From the NCBI RefSeq assembly GCF_011038845.1, contig NZ_JAAKDW010000007.1, positions 62,001-126,000 on the forward strand: a stretch of DNA of 64,000 nt, read 5' to 3'. This DNA is from Enterococcus sp. ZJ1622 (GTDB taxonomy: Bacteria > Bacillota > Bacilli > Lactobacillales > Enterococcaceae). Both the position numbers and the translations under genes were made by a program. Below the pieces are notes generated by a model. That model ran no database searches. It worked only from the letters and a program-made list of their open reading frames with translations, and had not been told where the DNA came from. Positions 24,646 through 31,434 of the stretch are shown one piece after another. The stretch's first letter is position 1. Every line of letters starts with the position of its first letter.

Positions 24646-24687
24646 CCAAATAAACGGTGTTCCAGAAGTAGCTTCTGTCACAACCTC
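24646..24687 (-). repeat. Structured repeat, minimal copy
   Basis: On the minus strand: GAGGTTGTGACAGAAG, then CTACTTCTGGAACACCG and TTTATTTGG. It is the family with its interior removed, leaving only the conserved ends and a six-pair hairpin. Confidence 0.85.
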
Positions 24688-24737
24688 TTTTTGTATCCAT
24701 CAAATTTATGCGTACAAAGCTAGATCAGACGATTGGA

Positions 24738-25058
24738 TCAACGCAATTTGACGGCAGTCCCGCTACATGTCACCATCAGCATGCCATTGTCGCTACCTAG
24801 TACTTCATAATCCATCTTCACACCGATCACAGCATCCGCGCCAAGAGATTGTGCGCGCTGTGACATTTCAGCGAGGGCTTCTTCTCTGGCTGTCATCAGT
24901 TCGTTTTCGTAACTTTTTGACCGTCCACCAAATACATTCCGTATACCTGCACCAAAATCCTTCAATACATTGATCCCCGTTATCACTTCACCGAAAACGA
25001 TCCCCTGATAAGCGTTTATCGTTTTTCCTTCAACGGAGTTTGTTGTCGTAGTAATCAT
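24738..25058 (-). CDS. YbjQ-family (UPF0145) protein
   Basis: A 106-residue protein of the YbjQ/UPF0145 family, recognised by [25 protein letters not shown], the central [26 protein letters not shown] and the closing TCSGTAVKL. Family members form pentameric beta-barrel-like assemblies and are sometimes called heavy-metal-binding domain proteins, but their biochemical role is not established. AAAGGAG lies ahead of the ATG. It is monocistronic and points towards the surface protein gene. Confidence 0.9.
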   Translation of the reverse strand: MITTTTNSVEGKTINAYQGIVFGEVITGINVLKDFGAGIRNVFGGRSKSYENELMTAREEALAEMSQRAQSLGADAVIGVKMDYEVLGSDNGMLMVTCSGTAVKLR

Positions 25059-25158
25059 TCGATCACTCCTTTCTTTAATTCAAAGTATATCAAATTTTTG
25101 GAAAATTAGCGTCTTTGGCAAAAAAACACATATATGAGAAAAAACGAGAGGAAACACA

Positions 25159-25197
25159 GCGCATCGCTTTCATAAAAAGACAAATGTATTATATACT
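25159..25197 (+). promoter_or_regulatory. dhaM promoter with overlapping cre-like site
   Basis: TTCATA (25169-25174), 17 bases, TATACT (25192-25197). The reverse complement of 25159-25172, TGAAAGCGATGCGC, shares the first ten cre positions, and overlaps the -35. Confidence 0.45.
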
Positions 25198-25260
25198 TGG
25201 AAGTGTAACGATGAGAACGAAACCATTGGACCTATCTCAAGTGTAGAAAGGAAGAATAGC

Positions 25261-25656
25261 GTGAAAAAAAGTATATTGTTGATTTCGCATAGTCAAAAAG
25301 TGACAGATGGTATCAAAGAAATGGTTGAACAGATGCAGCAATCAGAGACAGTGGAAATCTTTTCATTAGGCGGGGTAGACGGGCAGATCGGCTCAGACGC
25401 CACAAAAATCGTCGAGGCAGTCAATCAATCGCCAGACGCAGATAGCTATTTTGTATTCGCTGATATTGGTAGCGCTGTCTTGAATGCTGAACTGGCAAAG
25501 GACATGCTGGAAGAAGAGCAGCAGAAGAAATACTATCTAGTAGATGCACCATTAGTAGAAGGCGCATTTGCCGCATCCATCACAGCAGGGATCACAGATG
25601 ATGTCCAGCAGATTTTGGAAGAAGCGCAAAAAGCCGGAAAGAAAGGGTGGGCATAA
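25261..25656 (+). CDS. dhaM: Dihydroxyacetone kinase phosphotransfer subunit (EIIA-mannose-like)
   Basis: A 131-residue EIIA(Man)-type domain that accepts phosphate from HPr on a His near the N terminus (LLISHSQKVTDG, His10) and passes it to ADP bound in DhaL. SLGGVDGQIGSDATKIVEAV and FADIGSAVLNAELA are the family blocks. It is the short single-domain form usual in Firmicutes. Start GTG 25261 follows AAAGGAAG. First gene of dhaM-dhaK-dhaL; because dhaK is frameshifted the phosphorelay probably has no working kinase partner. Confidence 0.9.
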   Translation: MKKSILLISHSQKVTDGIKEMVEQMQQSETVEIFSLGGVDGQIGSDATKIVEAVNQSPDADSYFVFADIGSAVLNAELAKDMLEEEQQKKYYLVDAPLVEGAFAASITAGITDDVQQILEEAQKAGKKGWA

Positions 25657-25657
25657 A

Positions 25658-26642
25658 TTGAAAAAAATCATGAATGAACCAGGAAACATCGTAGAAGAAA
25701 TGCTAGAAGGGCTAGTAAAAAGCTATCCAGAGCTGATCCATCGAGTCGATGATTCCAGAGTGGTCGCTAAAAATCAGCAAGCCGAACAAGTAGGCCTAGT
25801 TTCTGGAGGCGGAAGCGGGCATGAACCGGCACACGCAGGTTTTGTAGGAGATGGGATGCTCAGCGCTGCGGTATTAGGAGATGTCTTCACTTCGCCAACG
25901 CCAGATCAAGTCCAACTTGCAATCAAAGAGGCAGATCGCGGCAAAGGCGTGCTGCTGATTATCAAAAATTACACAGGAGATGTCTTGAATTTTGACATGG
26001 CAAAAGAAATGGCTGCCATGGAGGACATCGAAGTCGAAAGTGTTCTCGTGGATGACGATATCGCTGTAGAAGACAGTACGTACACTGCAGGAAAACGTGG
26101 GGTCGCTGGAACTGTTTTAGTCCACAAGATCTTAGGGGATGCTGCTAGATCAGGTGCTTCCTTAACAGAATTGAAAGAGTTGGGCGAGAAGGTCGTCCAG
26201 GCAACAAAAACGATCGGAGTCGCGCTTCGTGCTGCTACCGTACCAGAAGTTGGCAAGCCAGGCTTTGAATTAGGTGAGGATGAAATCGAATATGGAGTCG
26301 GCATACATGGCGAACCTGGCTACCGCAGAGAAAGTCTCCAGTCTTCACGCGTATTAGCCCAAGAATTAGTCACTAAGCTTTTAGATGCGTACTCAGAAGT
26401 GCCGAAAGAAGTCGGTGTCCTAAGTCAATGGGATGGGCGGAACGCCTTTAATGGAACAATTCGTGTTCATGAACGACGTGTTAGCTTTGATGGAAGAAAA
26501 AGGGGTCAATGTAACTTTCAAAAAAGTAGGAAACTTCATGACCTCGCTAGATATGCAGGGTGTATCTTTAACACTGATCGATCTTGCAGAAACGAAGTGG
26601 AAAGAAGCATTGGCAAGTGATGTCGAGACAATTTCATGGTAA
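25658..26642 (+). pseudogene. dhaK: Dihydroxyacetone-binding kinase subunit, inactivated by a 1-base insertion
   Basis: DhaK binds dihydroxyacetone covalently through a His and is phosphorylated by DhaL. Translation from TTG 25658 gives a normal DhaK (GGGSGHEPAHAGFVG, TSPTPDQV, KNYTGDVLNFDMA, and GIHGEPG with the covalent-substrate His region) up to VGVL near 26422. There GTC CTA AGT CAA TGG should be GTC CTA GTC AAT GGG ATG GGC: one extra A at 26422/26423. After removing it the frame resumes as GGTPLMEQFVFMNDVLALM and runs to TAA 26642, a 327-residue protein of standard length. As written, the product loses its last 73 residues and gains a nonsense tail ending at 26620. No slippery run is present, so programmed shifting is unlikely. 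Confidence 0.9.
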
Positions 26643-26655
26643 AGGATGATGGGAA

Positions 26656-27261
26656 ATGAAACTTACAGTAAAAGAAATCCAAGCGTGGCTTACTCAGTTT
26701 GCAGATGAAATCAATCAAAACAAAGCGCTACTTAGTGATCTGGATACCCCAATCGGTGACGGGGATCACGGAAACAATATGGGACGAGGCGTAGCAGCAT
26801 ACGAAGAAGCGTTCAAAAACGAGCAGCCAGCCACGATTAGTGATACATTTAAGGTCCTTTCAATGGCGATGATCTCAAAAGTCGGCGGTGCATCAGGTCC
26901 ATTATATGGCTCAGCATTTATGAATCTCATGAAAGCGACGAAAGAGGTCGATTCCATCGATTCGCAAGAACAGCTTGGGGAGATCATTGGACAGGGGACA
27001 TCAGGGATAGAGGCAAGAGGGAAAGCGGAAGCTGATGATAAAACGATGCTGGACGTATGGATTCCCGTGACAGAAGCATTGAAAAAAGGAAATCTGACCG
27101 AGGACGTCATTGAATCTGCAAAAGAGCATACAAAAAATCTCGTCGCGAAAAAAGGTCGTGCGTCATATTTGGGCGAACGTGCAATCGGACATGTTGACCC
27201 AGGCGCAGCGTCCAGTGCCATTTTGTTCACGACACTACTCAATGTGATCAAAACTTCATGA
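26656..27261 (+). CDS. dhaL: Dihydroxyacetone kinase ADP-binding subunit
   Basis: A 201-residue helical-barrel subunit holding ADP and two Mg ions. The metal-binding motif DTPIGDGDHGNNMGRG (Asp residues of D-x4-DGD-H) is intact, as are GGASGPLYGSAFM and the C-terminal HVDPGAAS. ATG follows AAAGGATGATGGGA, 13 bases after the dhaK stop. It should be translated normally, but its substrate-bearing partner DhaK is broken, so the operon is probably non-functional in this strain. The usual glycerol dehydrogenase gene gldA is not adjacent. Confidence 0.92.
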   Translation: MKLTVKEIQAWLTQFADEINQNKALLSDLDTPIGDGDHGNNMGRGVAAYEEAFKNEQPATISDTFKVLSMAMISKVGGASGPLYGSAFMNLMKATKEVDSIDSQEQLGEIIGQGTSGIEARGKAEADDKTMLDVWIPVTEALKKGNLTEDVIESAKEHTKNLVAKKGRASYLGERAIGHVDPGAASSAILFTTLLNVIKTS

Positions 27262-27295
27262 CCATTCCCCTACGCATGAGGCAGAAGCTGGACTT

Positions 27296-27418
27296 GAGAG
27301 GAGCTGTGACAAAAGCCGTGTTGCAGCTTCTTTTTTTCGAATAAATGGTGTTCCAGAAGTAGCTTCTTCGAAAATAAGCCGAATTTTCTTGAAGATGCCC
27401 ACTTCTGTCACAACCTCT
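27296..27418 (-). repeat. Structured repeat with terminator module
   Basis: On the minus strand GAGGTTGTGACAGAAGTGG...CTACTTCTGGAACACC, then ATTTATTCG and the GAAGCTGCAAC / GTCACAGCTCC hairpin. On the plus strand the latter, with its T run (27334-27340), terminates dhaL. The interior is shorter than in the 8471 and 58971 copies. Confidence 0.85.
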
Positions 27419-27491
27419 TTTCGATTCAGCTTTTTTGCAGTTGTTTCTTTTAAATAAGATAGTTAAAATAAAAAAGAAAAGAGGGAACAAA

Positions 27492-28151
27492 ATGGATCTA
27501 ATGAAAGAAGACTATCATTTATTTGACAGAGACAATTATGCCTTCAAACAACTCAAAGAATTACATACACCAGATGAAGTCGAACAAATCAAACAAGAAT
27601 ACAAAGCACATTGGCAAAAATGGAAAATGCTTCAACTGGAAACAGCCAGACAGTTACCGAGCGAATGGGCGATGTATCCGCCTAAAATCGAAAGCTGGAC
27701 GAACGGCTGGAACCTTCGCAGTCATTTTTGGAGTGCTTATCGAAGTGAAGAGCGGCAAAACGAAAACGCGTGTTTAGCTGTACTTCTGAATAAAAAACAG
27801 TTTCAAATCTATTTGATGTATCAGCACTATAAAAGTGACACGAGAGAAGGAAGTATTGAAGAATACAATCAAGTACTGTCTTTACTGCAGGAATGGAGTA
27901 CCCAAGTAGCGATTGAGGAGTATTACATCTGGCCTCAGCCTGAAAACGAGCTGGAAGATCATTTGCCTTTATCCGTCTATTTATCAGACAAGAGCAAGCA
28001 AGAAGAGCTGCGAGAAGCAATGGGCGATCGAACCTTTCAACTAGGCAAGCTATTTTTTTCTCCAAATGAATACACGGCCATCGAAGAGAGAACTGCTGAG
28101 GCACTCAAAGAACTAGCGCCATTATATCAAGCGATAAAAAAGAGAGCGTGA
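27492..28151 (+). CDS. Conserved protein, possibly HI_0552-like
   Basis: A 219-residue soluble protein without signal peptide or membrane segment. It opens MDLMKEDYHLFDRDNYAFKQ, has a helical charged segment TPDEVEQIKQEYKAHWQKWK, a conserved-looking aromatic patch WNLRSHFWSAYRSEER, and ends with FSPNEYTAIEE. This resembles a family of uncharacterised Firmicute/Haemophilus proteins named after HI_0552; the assignment is from memory and moderate. ATG 27492 follows GAGGGA; the longer frame from 27435 has no ribosome site. Single gene with nearby hairpin at 28224. Confidence 0.65.
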   Translation: MDLMKEDYHLFDRDNYAFKQLKELHTPDEVEQIKQEYKAHWQKWKMLQLETARQLPSEWAMYPPKIESWTNGWNLRSHFWSAYRSEERQNENACLAVLLNKKQFQIYLMYQHYKSDTREGSIEEYNQVLSLLQEWSTQVAIEEYYIWPQPENELEDHLPLSVYLSDKSKQEELREAMGDRTFQLGKLFFSPNEYTAIEERTAEALKELAPLYQAIKKRA

Positions 28152-28223
28152 AATGTTCTATTTTGCGTACCGAGTAGATATAGCACATTATCGAATCCCT
28201 TGAATTTGTATGATGTAACACAT

Positions 28224-28259
28224 GCAGACACCCACGAAGGATTTTTCGTGGGTGTCTGC
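28224..28259. terminator. Long perfect hairpin after the HI_0552-like gene
   Basis: GCAGACACCCACGAA and TTCGTGGGTGTCTGC are exact complements (15 pairs) around ATTTT... six bases. The T tract after it is weak (TTGATTTT), so it may be a terminator or RNA-stabilising hairpin. I see nothing else in 28152-28430. Confidence 0.65.
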
Positions 28260-28450
28260 TTGATTTTGGTACAGCCAAAACAAGAAAAAAATTTAATGGA
28301 AGCCAAAGACATAACAGTTGTGTTCTGCCGAAAAATAACGAGCCCTTGCCTCTGCTTATTTTTTTGTATACGCGTCTCAACATACATAACAGAATTAGTC
28401 TCAAGCTAGGAAAAGTAAACAAAATGCTGCTTTTTTCACTGGTAGACCCG

Positions 28451-28459
28451 TGGTACAAT
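28451..28459 (+). promoter_or_regulatory. Extended -10 promoter of the lipase locus
   Basis: TGGTACAAT fits the extended -10; TTTTTT at 28431-28436 occupies the -35 place. Start of the first gene is 46 bases downstream. Confidence 0.45.
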
Positions 28460-28504
28460 CCTTATAAAGCGTTTTCTTTTAAAAGCAAGTAGTAAGGAGC
28501 AAGC

Positions 28505-29026
28505 ATGAAAAAAATCATTTTCAGAGGACTCATGGTCGTCATTGTACTGAGCATAGGAGGGAAAATATTGATGGACAAAAGAGAAAAAGACAACGAAGAA
28601 CTGCGTACCATCCAAACCGATCTGGCAGATTATTTGTATAATCATTATGAAATTTCAACAGTGGATGAAAAGCGGGAAAAAGAAATCTTCAAAGAATTTA
28701 ATCAAGGGAAAGGAAACATGACTGAACAGGAATTTTTTGAAAAAATAGATTCTATCACTGAATATATGGATATCGAAAAAATAGAATTTACAGGTTTTTC
28801 TGTGACTCCTATGAAATCTTTAGAGGTACATTTCAAAATCAATGAACTGCTTTCCCACACTGCGACATTAGGGGCGAAGTCTGTAGAAACAGGCCAGTGG
28901 ATCTATCGAATTGATAGCGGTATAGAAAAGCAGGGGCAAGATCATTACCTCAGTAGAAAAGAACAAGAGACCAATATGAGCCTACCCGTGAGTATCGTCA
29001 CATTCTATAATGGGGGGATCGATTGA
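28505..29026 (+). CDS. Membrane-anchored DUF1433-like protein, candidate immunity factor
   Basis: A 173-residue protein with one N-terminal hydrophobic segment (IIFRGLMVVIVLSIGGKILM, about 4-22) and a soluble domain expected outside the membrane. No lipobox Cys is seen. The body (LADYLYNHYEISTVDE, then IEKIEFTGFSVTPMKSLEVHFKIN) resembles DUF1433-type small proteins, the class recalled as immunity lipoproteins of the S. aureus type VII lipase TslA. Its stop overlaps the lipase start by one base (TGATG), so the two are coupled. I infer protection of the cell from the neighbouring lipase. Composition is AT-rich compared with the lipase body. Confidence 0.6.
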   Translation: MKKIIFRGLMVVIVLSIGGKILMDKREKDNEELRTIQTDLADYLYNHYEISTVDEKREKEIFKEFNQGKGNMTEQEFFEKIDSITEYMDIEKIEFTGFSVTPMKSLEVHFKINELLSHTATLGAKSVETGQWIYRIDSGIEKQGQDHYLSRKEQETNMSLPVSIVTFYNGGID

Positions 29027-30387
29027 TGGATCAGAATCGAATTTTTTCAGAAACAGTTTATCAAGTAGAAATAGGGAAAATTAAAATTGGTGACAGAACA
29101 GGGATACGCGATGAATATATCATCCTTGATACAGTAAACACCGACAAACATACGATTGGAAAAGAAAAAACACCAAAGAAAAACAGTATGCAGGCCATGG
29201 TCGTGGCTGAAATCAAAGATGAATATAAAAGTAAAAAGCCAAATCAATTACAGCAAATTTCTGGCTACCCCAAATCCGTCATCAAAAAAGAACTGACCAT
29301 CGCTTACGCAGGCACCAAAAACTGGCAGGACTGGAAAACGAACATCCGAGAAGTCGGCTTCGAGGACAAACACGACAACGGTGCTTTCCAGTCGGCTTTA
29401 GCGTATGCCGATGCAATCGAAAAGACCTATTCTGTCAAAGACGGCTTCACCATTTTCACGACCGGTCATTCCTTAGGCGGAGCACAGGCGAGCTATGTCG
29501 CTGTTTTAAAAGGCTATCACGGATTTACATATGCTGCGGCAGGCCCAGGCCTGAGTGAGAACCAGCTCAAGAATTATGAAGGGCAGCTCGTCAATCTGTA
29601 TGACACTTCAGACATCGTGACTAGCGGCTGGCTGACTGGCGGGAAAGGCCGATTGCCTTTCCACAGTTTCGGGATCGACAACGCCGGCTGGAAAAACTAC
29701 GGGCACGATCTGAGTCAGTTCGATCTCGACAAAAGTGGGAATTACATCGATAAATATGGCGATATCGTCATCTATTCCGACCAGCATGGAGGGATCGCCC
29801 TCGAACAGACCTTGCTTGCCCAGCAAATCATCAAAAACAAAGCAATGATTCGTCAAATGGAGACATATGGCGAAAAAAATCAGTGGGAGAATGACCGGAT
29901 CAGTCAACTGAAAGAAGAAAACAAATGGCTCCAGCTGCAAATCAGTGCTTTCTCCAAGCTAGTGACTTGGCGGAAAAGATTCACAGCAAGAAGTGGCGGA
30001 CTGTCGACCAATGAACAGATCTATTTGGATGATCAGCAGGCACTGATGATCGTGAAACATGCAGCTTCCGTCTTCGATCAAGCCATGGAACAAGTGCTAG
30101 TCATTTACCAACGTGGGATCAGGGACTTGGAACAGCTGTGGACAGATGGCCTTGCGATGGTCCGCAGACAGACCCCGCTTTTGACTCAGAATGAAATGCT
30201 CGAAGCCCTGCGAGAAGTGGGGTGTACCAAGCAGACGATCGTTGATGAACCCACGCAGGAATTCCGGGAAAAGATCTTCAAAATCAAGCAGCTTTCAGCA
30301 GAATTCTCTGCTCTGGCAAAAGAGATCGAAACGAAAATCAATGAACTAGTCCAGCATGATCGGGAGTTAGCACGACAATTATTTTAA
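29026..30387 (+). CDS. Lipase with C-terminal helical LXG-like domain, candidate type VII secretion effector
   Basis: A 453-residue protein. The first 260 residues form an alpha/beta-hydrolase lipase domain: oxyanion-side TIAYAGTKNWQDW, nucleophile elbow GHSLGG at 147-152 (Ser149), and a downstream YDTSDIVTSGW with a candidate acid. Residues about 265-453 are almost entirely helical and charged, with long heptad-like segments, as in LXG or LXG-like export domains. There is no signal peptide. Toxin first and export domain last is the reverse arrangement described for the S. aureus T7SS lipase TslA. Upstream is a DUF1433-like membrane protein and downstream two small helical proteins, matching immunity and partner genes. 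ATG 29026 is preferred over TTG 29023. No T7SS core genes are in the window. Confidence 0.7.
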   Translation: MDQNRIFSETVYQVEIGKIKIGDRTGIRDEYIILDTVNTDKHTIGKEKTPKKNSMQAMVVAEIKDEYKSKKPNQLQQISGYPKSVIKKELTIAYAGTKNWQDWKTNIREVGFEDKHDNGAFQSALAYADAIEKTYSVKDGFTIFTTGHSLGGAQASYVAVLKGYHGFTYAAAGPGLSENQLKNYEGQLVNLYDTSDIVTSGWLTGGKGRLPFHSFGIDNAGWKNYGHDLSQFDLDKSGNYIDKYGDIVIYSDQHGGIALEQTLLAQQIIKNKAMIRQMETYGEKNQWENDRISQLKEENKWLQLQISAFSKLVTWRKRFTARSGGLSTNEQIYLDDQQALMIVKHAASVFDQAMEQVLVIYQRGIRDLEQLWTDGLAMVRRQTPLLTQNEMLEALREVGCTKQTIVDEPTQEFREKIFKIKQLSAEFSALAKEIETKINELVQHDRELARQLF

Positions 30388-30403
30388 AACAAGGAGTAGT
30401 GAG

Positions 30404-30715
30404 ATGGAAAAAGAAACCCAGCTTCATGAAACATATCGAAAAGAACGCCTGCAGCTAGAAGATCAGGAAGATCAGCTCAGACAGATGCAAAAGAACATGC
30501 AGCAGCTGGCAGAAACGACTTATTCCGACATACGTTTTTCGGTGCGTTCCTTTGAATGCCCGGAAGACTCTTTGCATTTTGCACAAAAAGAACTCAGACG
30601 TTTAGAAGAGAGGTTCTCTCATGAATTGATGCAGGAACGAAAAAAAATCTATGATCAGCAAGATGAAGTCGAACGCCGTTATCGTGCTGATCTGCAACAA
30701 TTAAACAGACAGTAA
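30404..30715 (+). CDS. Small coiled-coil protein, candidate T7SS partner (Lap-like, DUF3958-like)
   Basis: A 103-residue, wholly helical, very polar protein: ETQLHETYRKERLQLEDQE, then FECPEDSLHFAQKELRRLEE and a long terminal helix. Size and pattern match small WXG100-superfamily-like partners encoded beside LXG effectors, especially the DUF3958 type, which bind the export domain and deliver it to the secretion machine. ATG follows AAGGAG and lies 16 bases after the lipase stop. Family call is by pattern and context; no unique motif proves it. Confidence 0.55.
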   Translation: MEKETQLHETYRKERLQLEDQEDQLRQMQKNMQQLAETTYSDIRFSVRSFECPEDSLHFAQKELRRLEERFSHELMQERKKIYDQQDEVERRYRADLQQLNRQ

Positions 30716-30733
30716 CAGGAAAGGGGATAACAA

Positions 30734-30997
30734 GTGATCGTTCTAGATGAAAAAAATTGGGAAGACTACCAGAAAGAGATACAAAAAATCTCAGCAAGAG
30801 CTTTAGGGATTGCGATGACTCAAGATAAAGTCACGAAACGCAAAAAGGCGAAGCAAGCCGCAGAAGTGGAAGCAAGCACGGCAAAAAAAGCGGTATCCTC
30901 CGCAACGACTGGATTGGAAAAAGCAATAAAGGGACGTTTCGGCAAACAAGTAACAGAAGCATTTGGTAAAAAAAGCCGAATGTTAGTAAGTTTTTAG
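30734..30997 (+). CDS. Small helical protein, candidate second T7SS partner
   Basis: An 87-residue basic protein starting at GTG 30734 after AAAGGGGA. It has an N-terminal NWEDYQKEIQKISARALG helix, a Lys/Ala-rich middle and a short C-terminal helix. In LXG loci two such small proteins commonly sit together; this could be the second partner. It could equally be a truncated remnant, because a block of repeats starts 20 bases after its stop. Unrecognised otherwise. Confidence 0.45.
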   Translation: MIVLDEKNWEDYQKEIQKISARALGIAMTQDKVTKRKKAKQAAEVEASTAKKAVSSATTGLEKAIKGRFGKQVTEAFGKKSRMLVSF

Positions 30998-31017
30998 AAA
31001 ATCAGCTATAGCAATAA

Positions 31018-31137
31018 GAGGTTGTGAAAAAGCTGCTCTGCATCAAGCAGTAAGAACGATCAGATAAAAATAGCTTTCCATATTTTTCATCTGATTGGGC
31101 TTAGTGCCGTAGATGCAAGCTTTTGAACACCGTGAAT
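31018..31137 (+). repeat. Structured repeat, tandem copy 1
   Basis: Begins GAGGTTGTGAAAAAGCTGC and ends GCAAGCTTTTGAACACCG. Arms AAAAGCTG..CTGCATC and GATGCAAGCTTTT pair; inner CAGATAAAAA/TTTTTCATCTG pair too. Confidence 0.85.
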
Positions 31138-31139
31138 CA

Positions 31140-31298
31140 GAGGTTGTGACAACTGCGTTCTGCTTTAAGGAATAAGGATACTGAACAGAAAATAGCTCCT
31201 CATATTTTCTTGTTCAGTGAGCTTATTACCGAAAAGCAGCAGATGGAACACCGTTTATTCGGAAAAAGAGATTGTAACAAGACTTTTGTCACAGCCCC
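31140..31298 (+). repeat. Structured repeat, tandem copy 2 with terminator-like module
   Basis: Begins GAGGTTGTGACAACTGC, has arms TTCTGCTTTAAGGAATAAG and CTTATTACCGAAAAGCAG, inner CTGAACAGAAAAT/ATTTTCTTGTTCAG, ends GGAACACCGTTTATTCGG and continues into the ATTGTAACAAG/CTTTTGTCACAG hairpin. Confidence 0.85.
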
Positions 31299-31367
31299 AT
31301 TTGGCATAAGACGCAATTTTCATTTTTCTTATACATAGTATCAAAATGACTATTTTTTTCTTCTTTC

Positions 31368-31381
31368 TTGATGCTGGTCAA
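31368..31381. promoter_or_regulatory. FNR/Crp-type operator at -41.5 of the metal operon
   Basis: TTGAT-GCTG-GTCAA, 9 of 10 positions of TTGATnnnnATCAA. Its centre (31374.5) is 41.5 bases upstream of the start predicted from the -10 TATACT at 31404-31409, the class II activator position. There is no -35 box, as expected for an activator-dependent promoter. Confidence 0.6.
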
Positions 31382-31403
31382 TTTTTCTCTTTTCGAACAC
31401 TTG

Positions 31404-31409
31404 TATACT
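31404..31409 (+). promoter_or_regulatory. -10 box of the metal operon
   Basis: TATACT, 26 bases ahead of the ATPase start; the -35 region (31381-31386) is ATTTTT, poor. Confidence 0.5.
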
Positions 31410-31434
31410 GAGGGACGAAGAGGAGGGAAAGAAA

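Noticed and set aside
26415-26440. Programmed frameshift in dhaK
   Set aside because: No slippery heptamer or downstream stimulatory structure, and DhaK is not known to use frameshifting; a mutation or sequencing error is simpler.
28152-28504. Possible small genes on either strand
   Set aside because: Frames there read through the 15-pair hairpin and have no ribosome sites or credible protein.
28505-31300. Prophage or integrative element around the lipase locus
   Set aside because: No integrase, structural, or replication genes and no attachment-site duplication seen; only repeats and a composition change.
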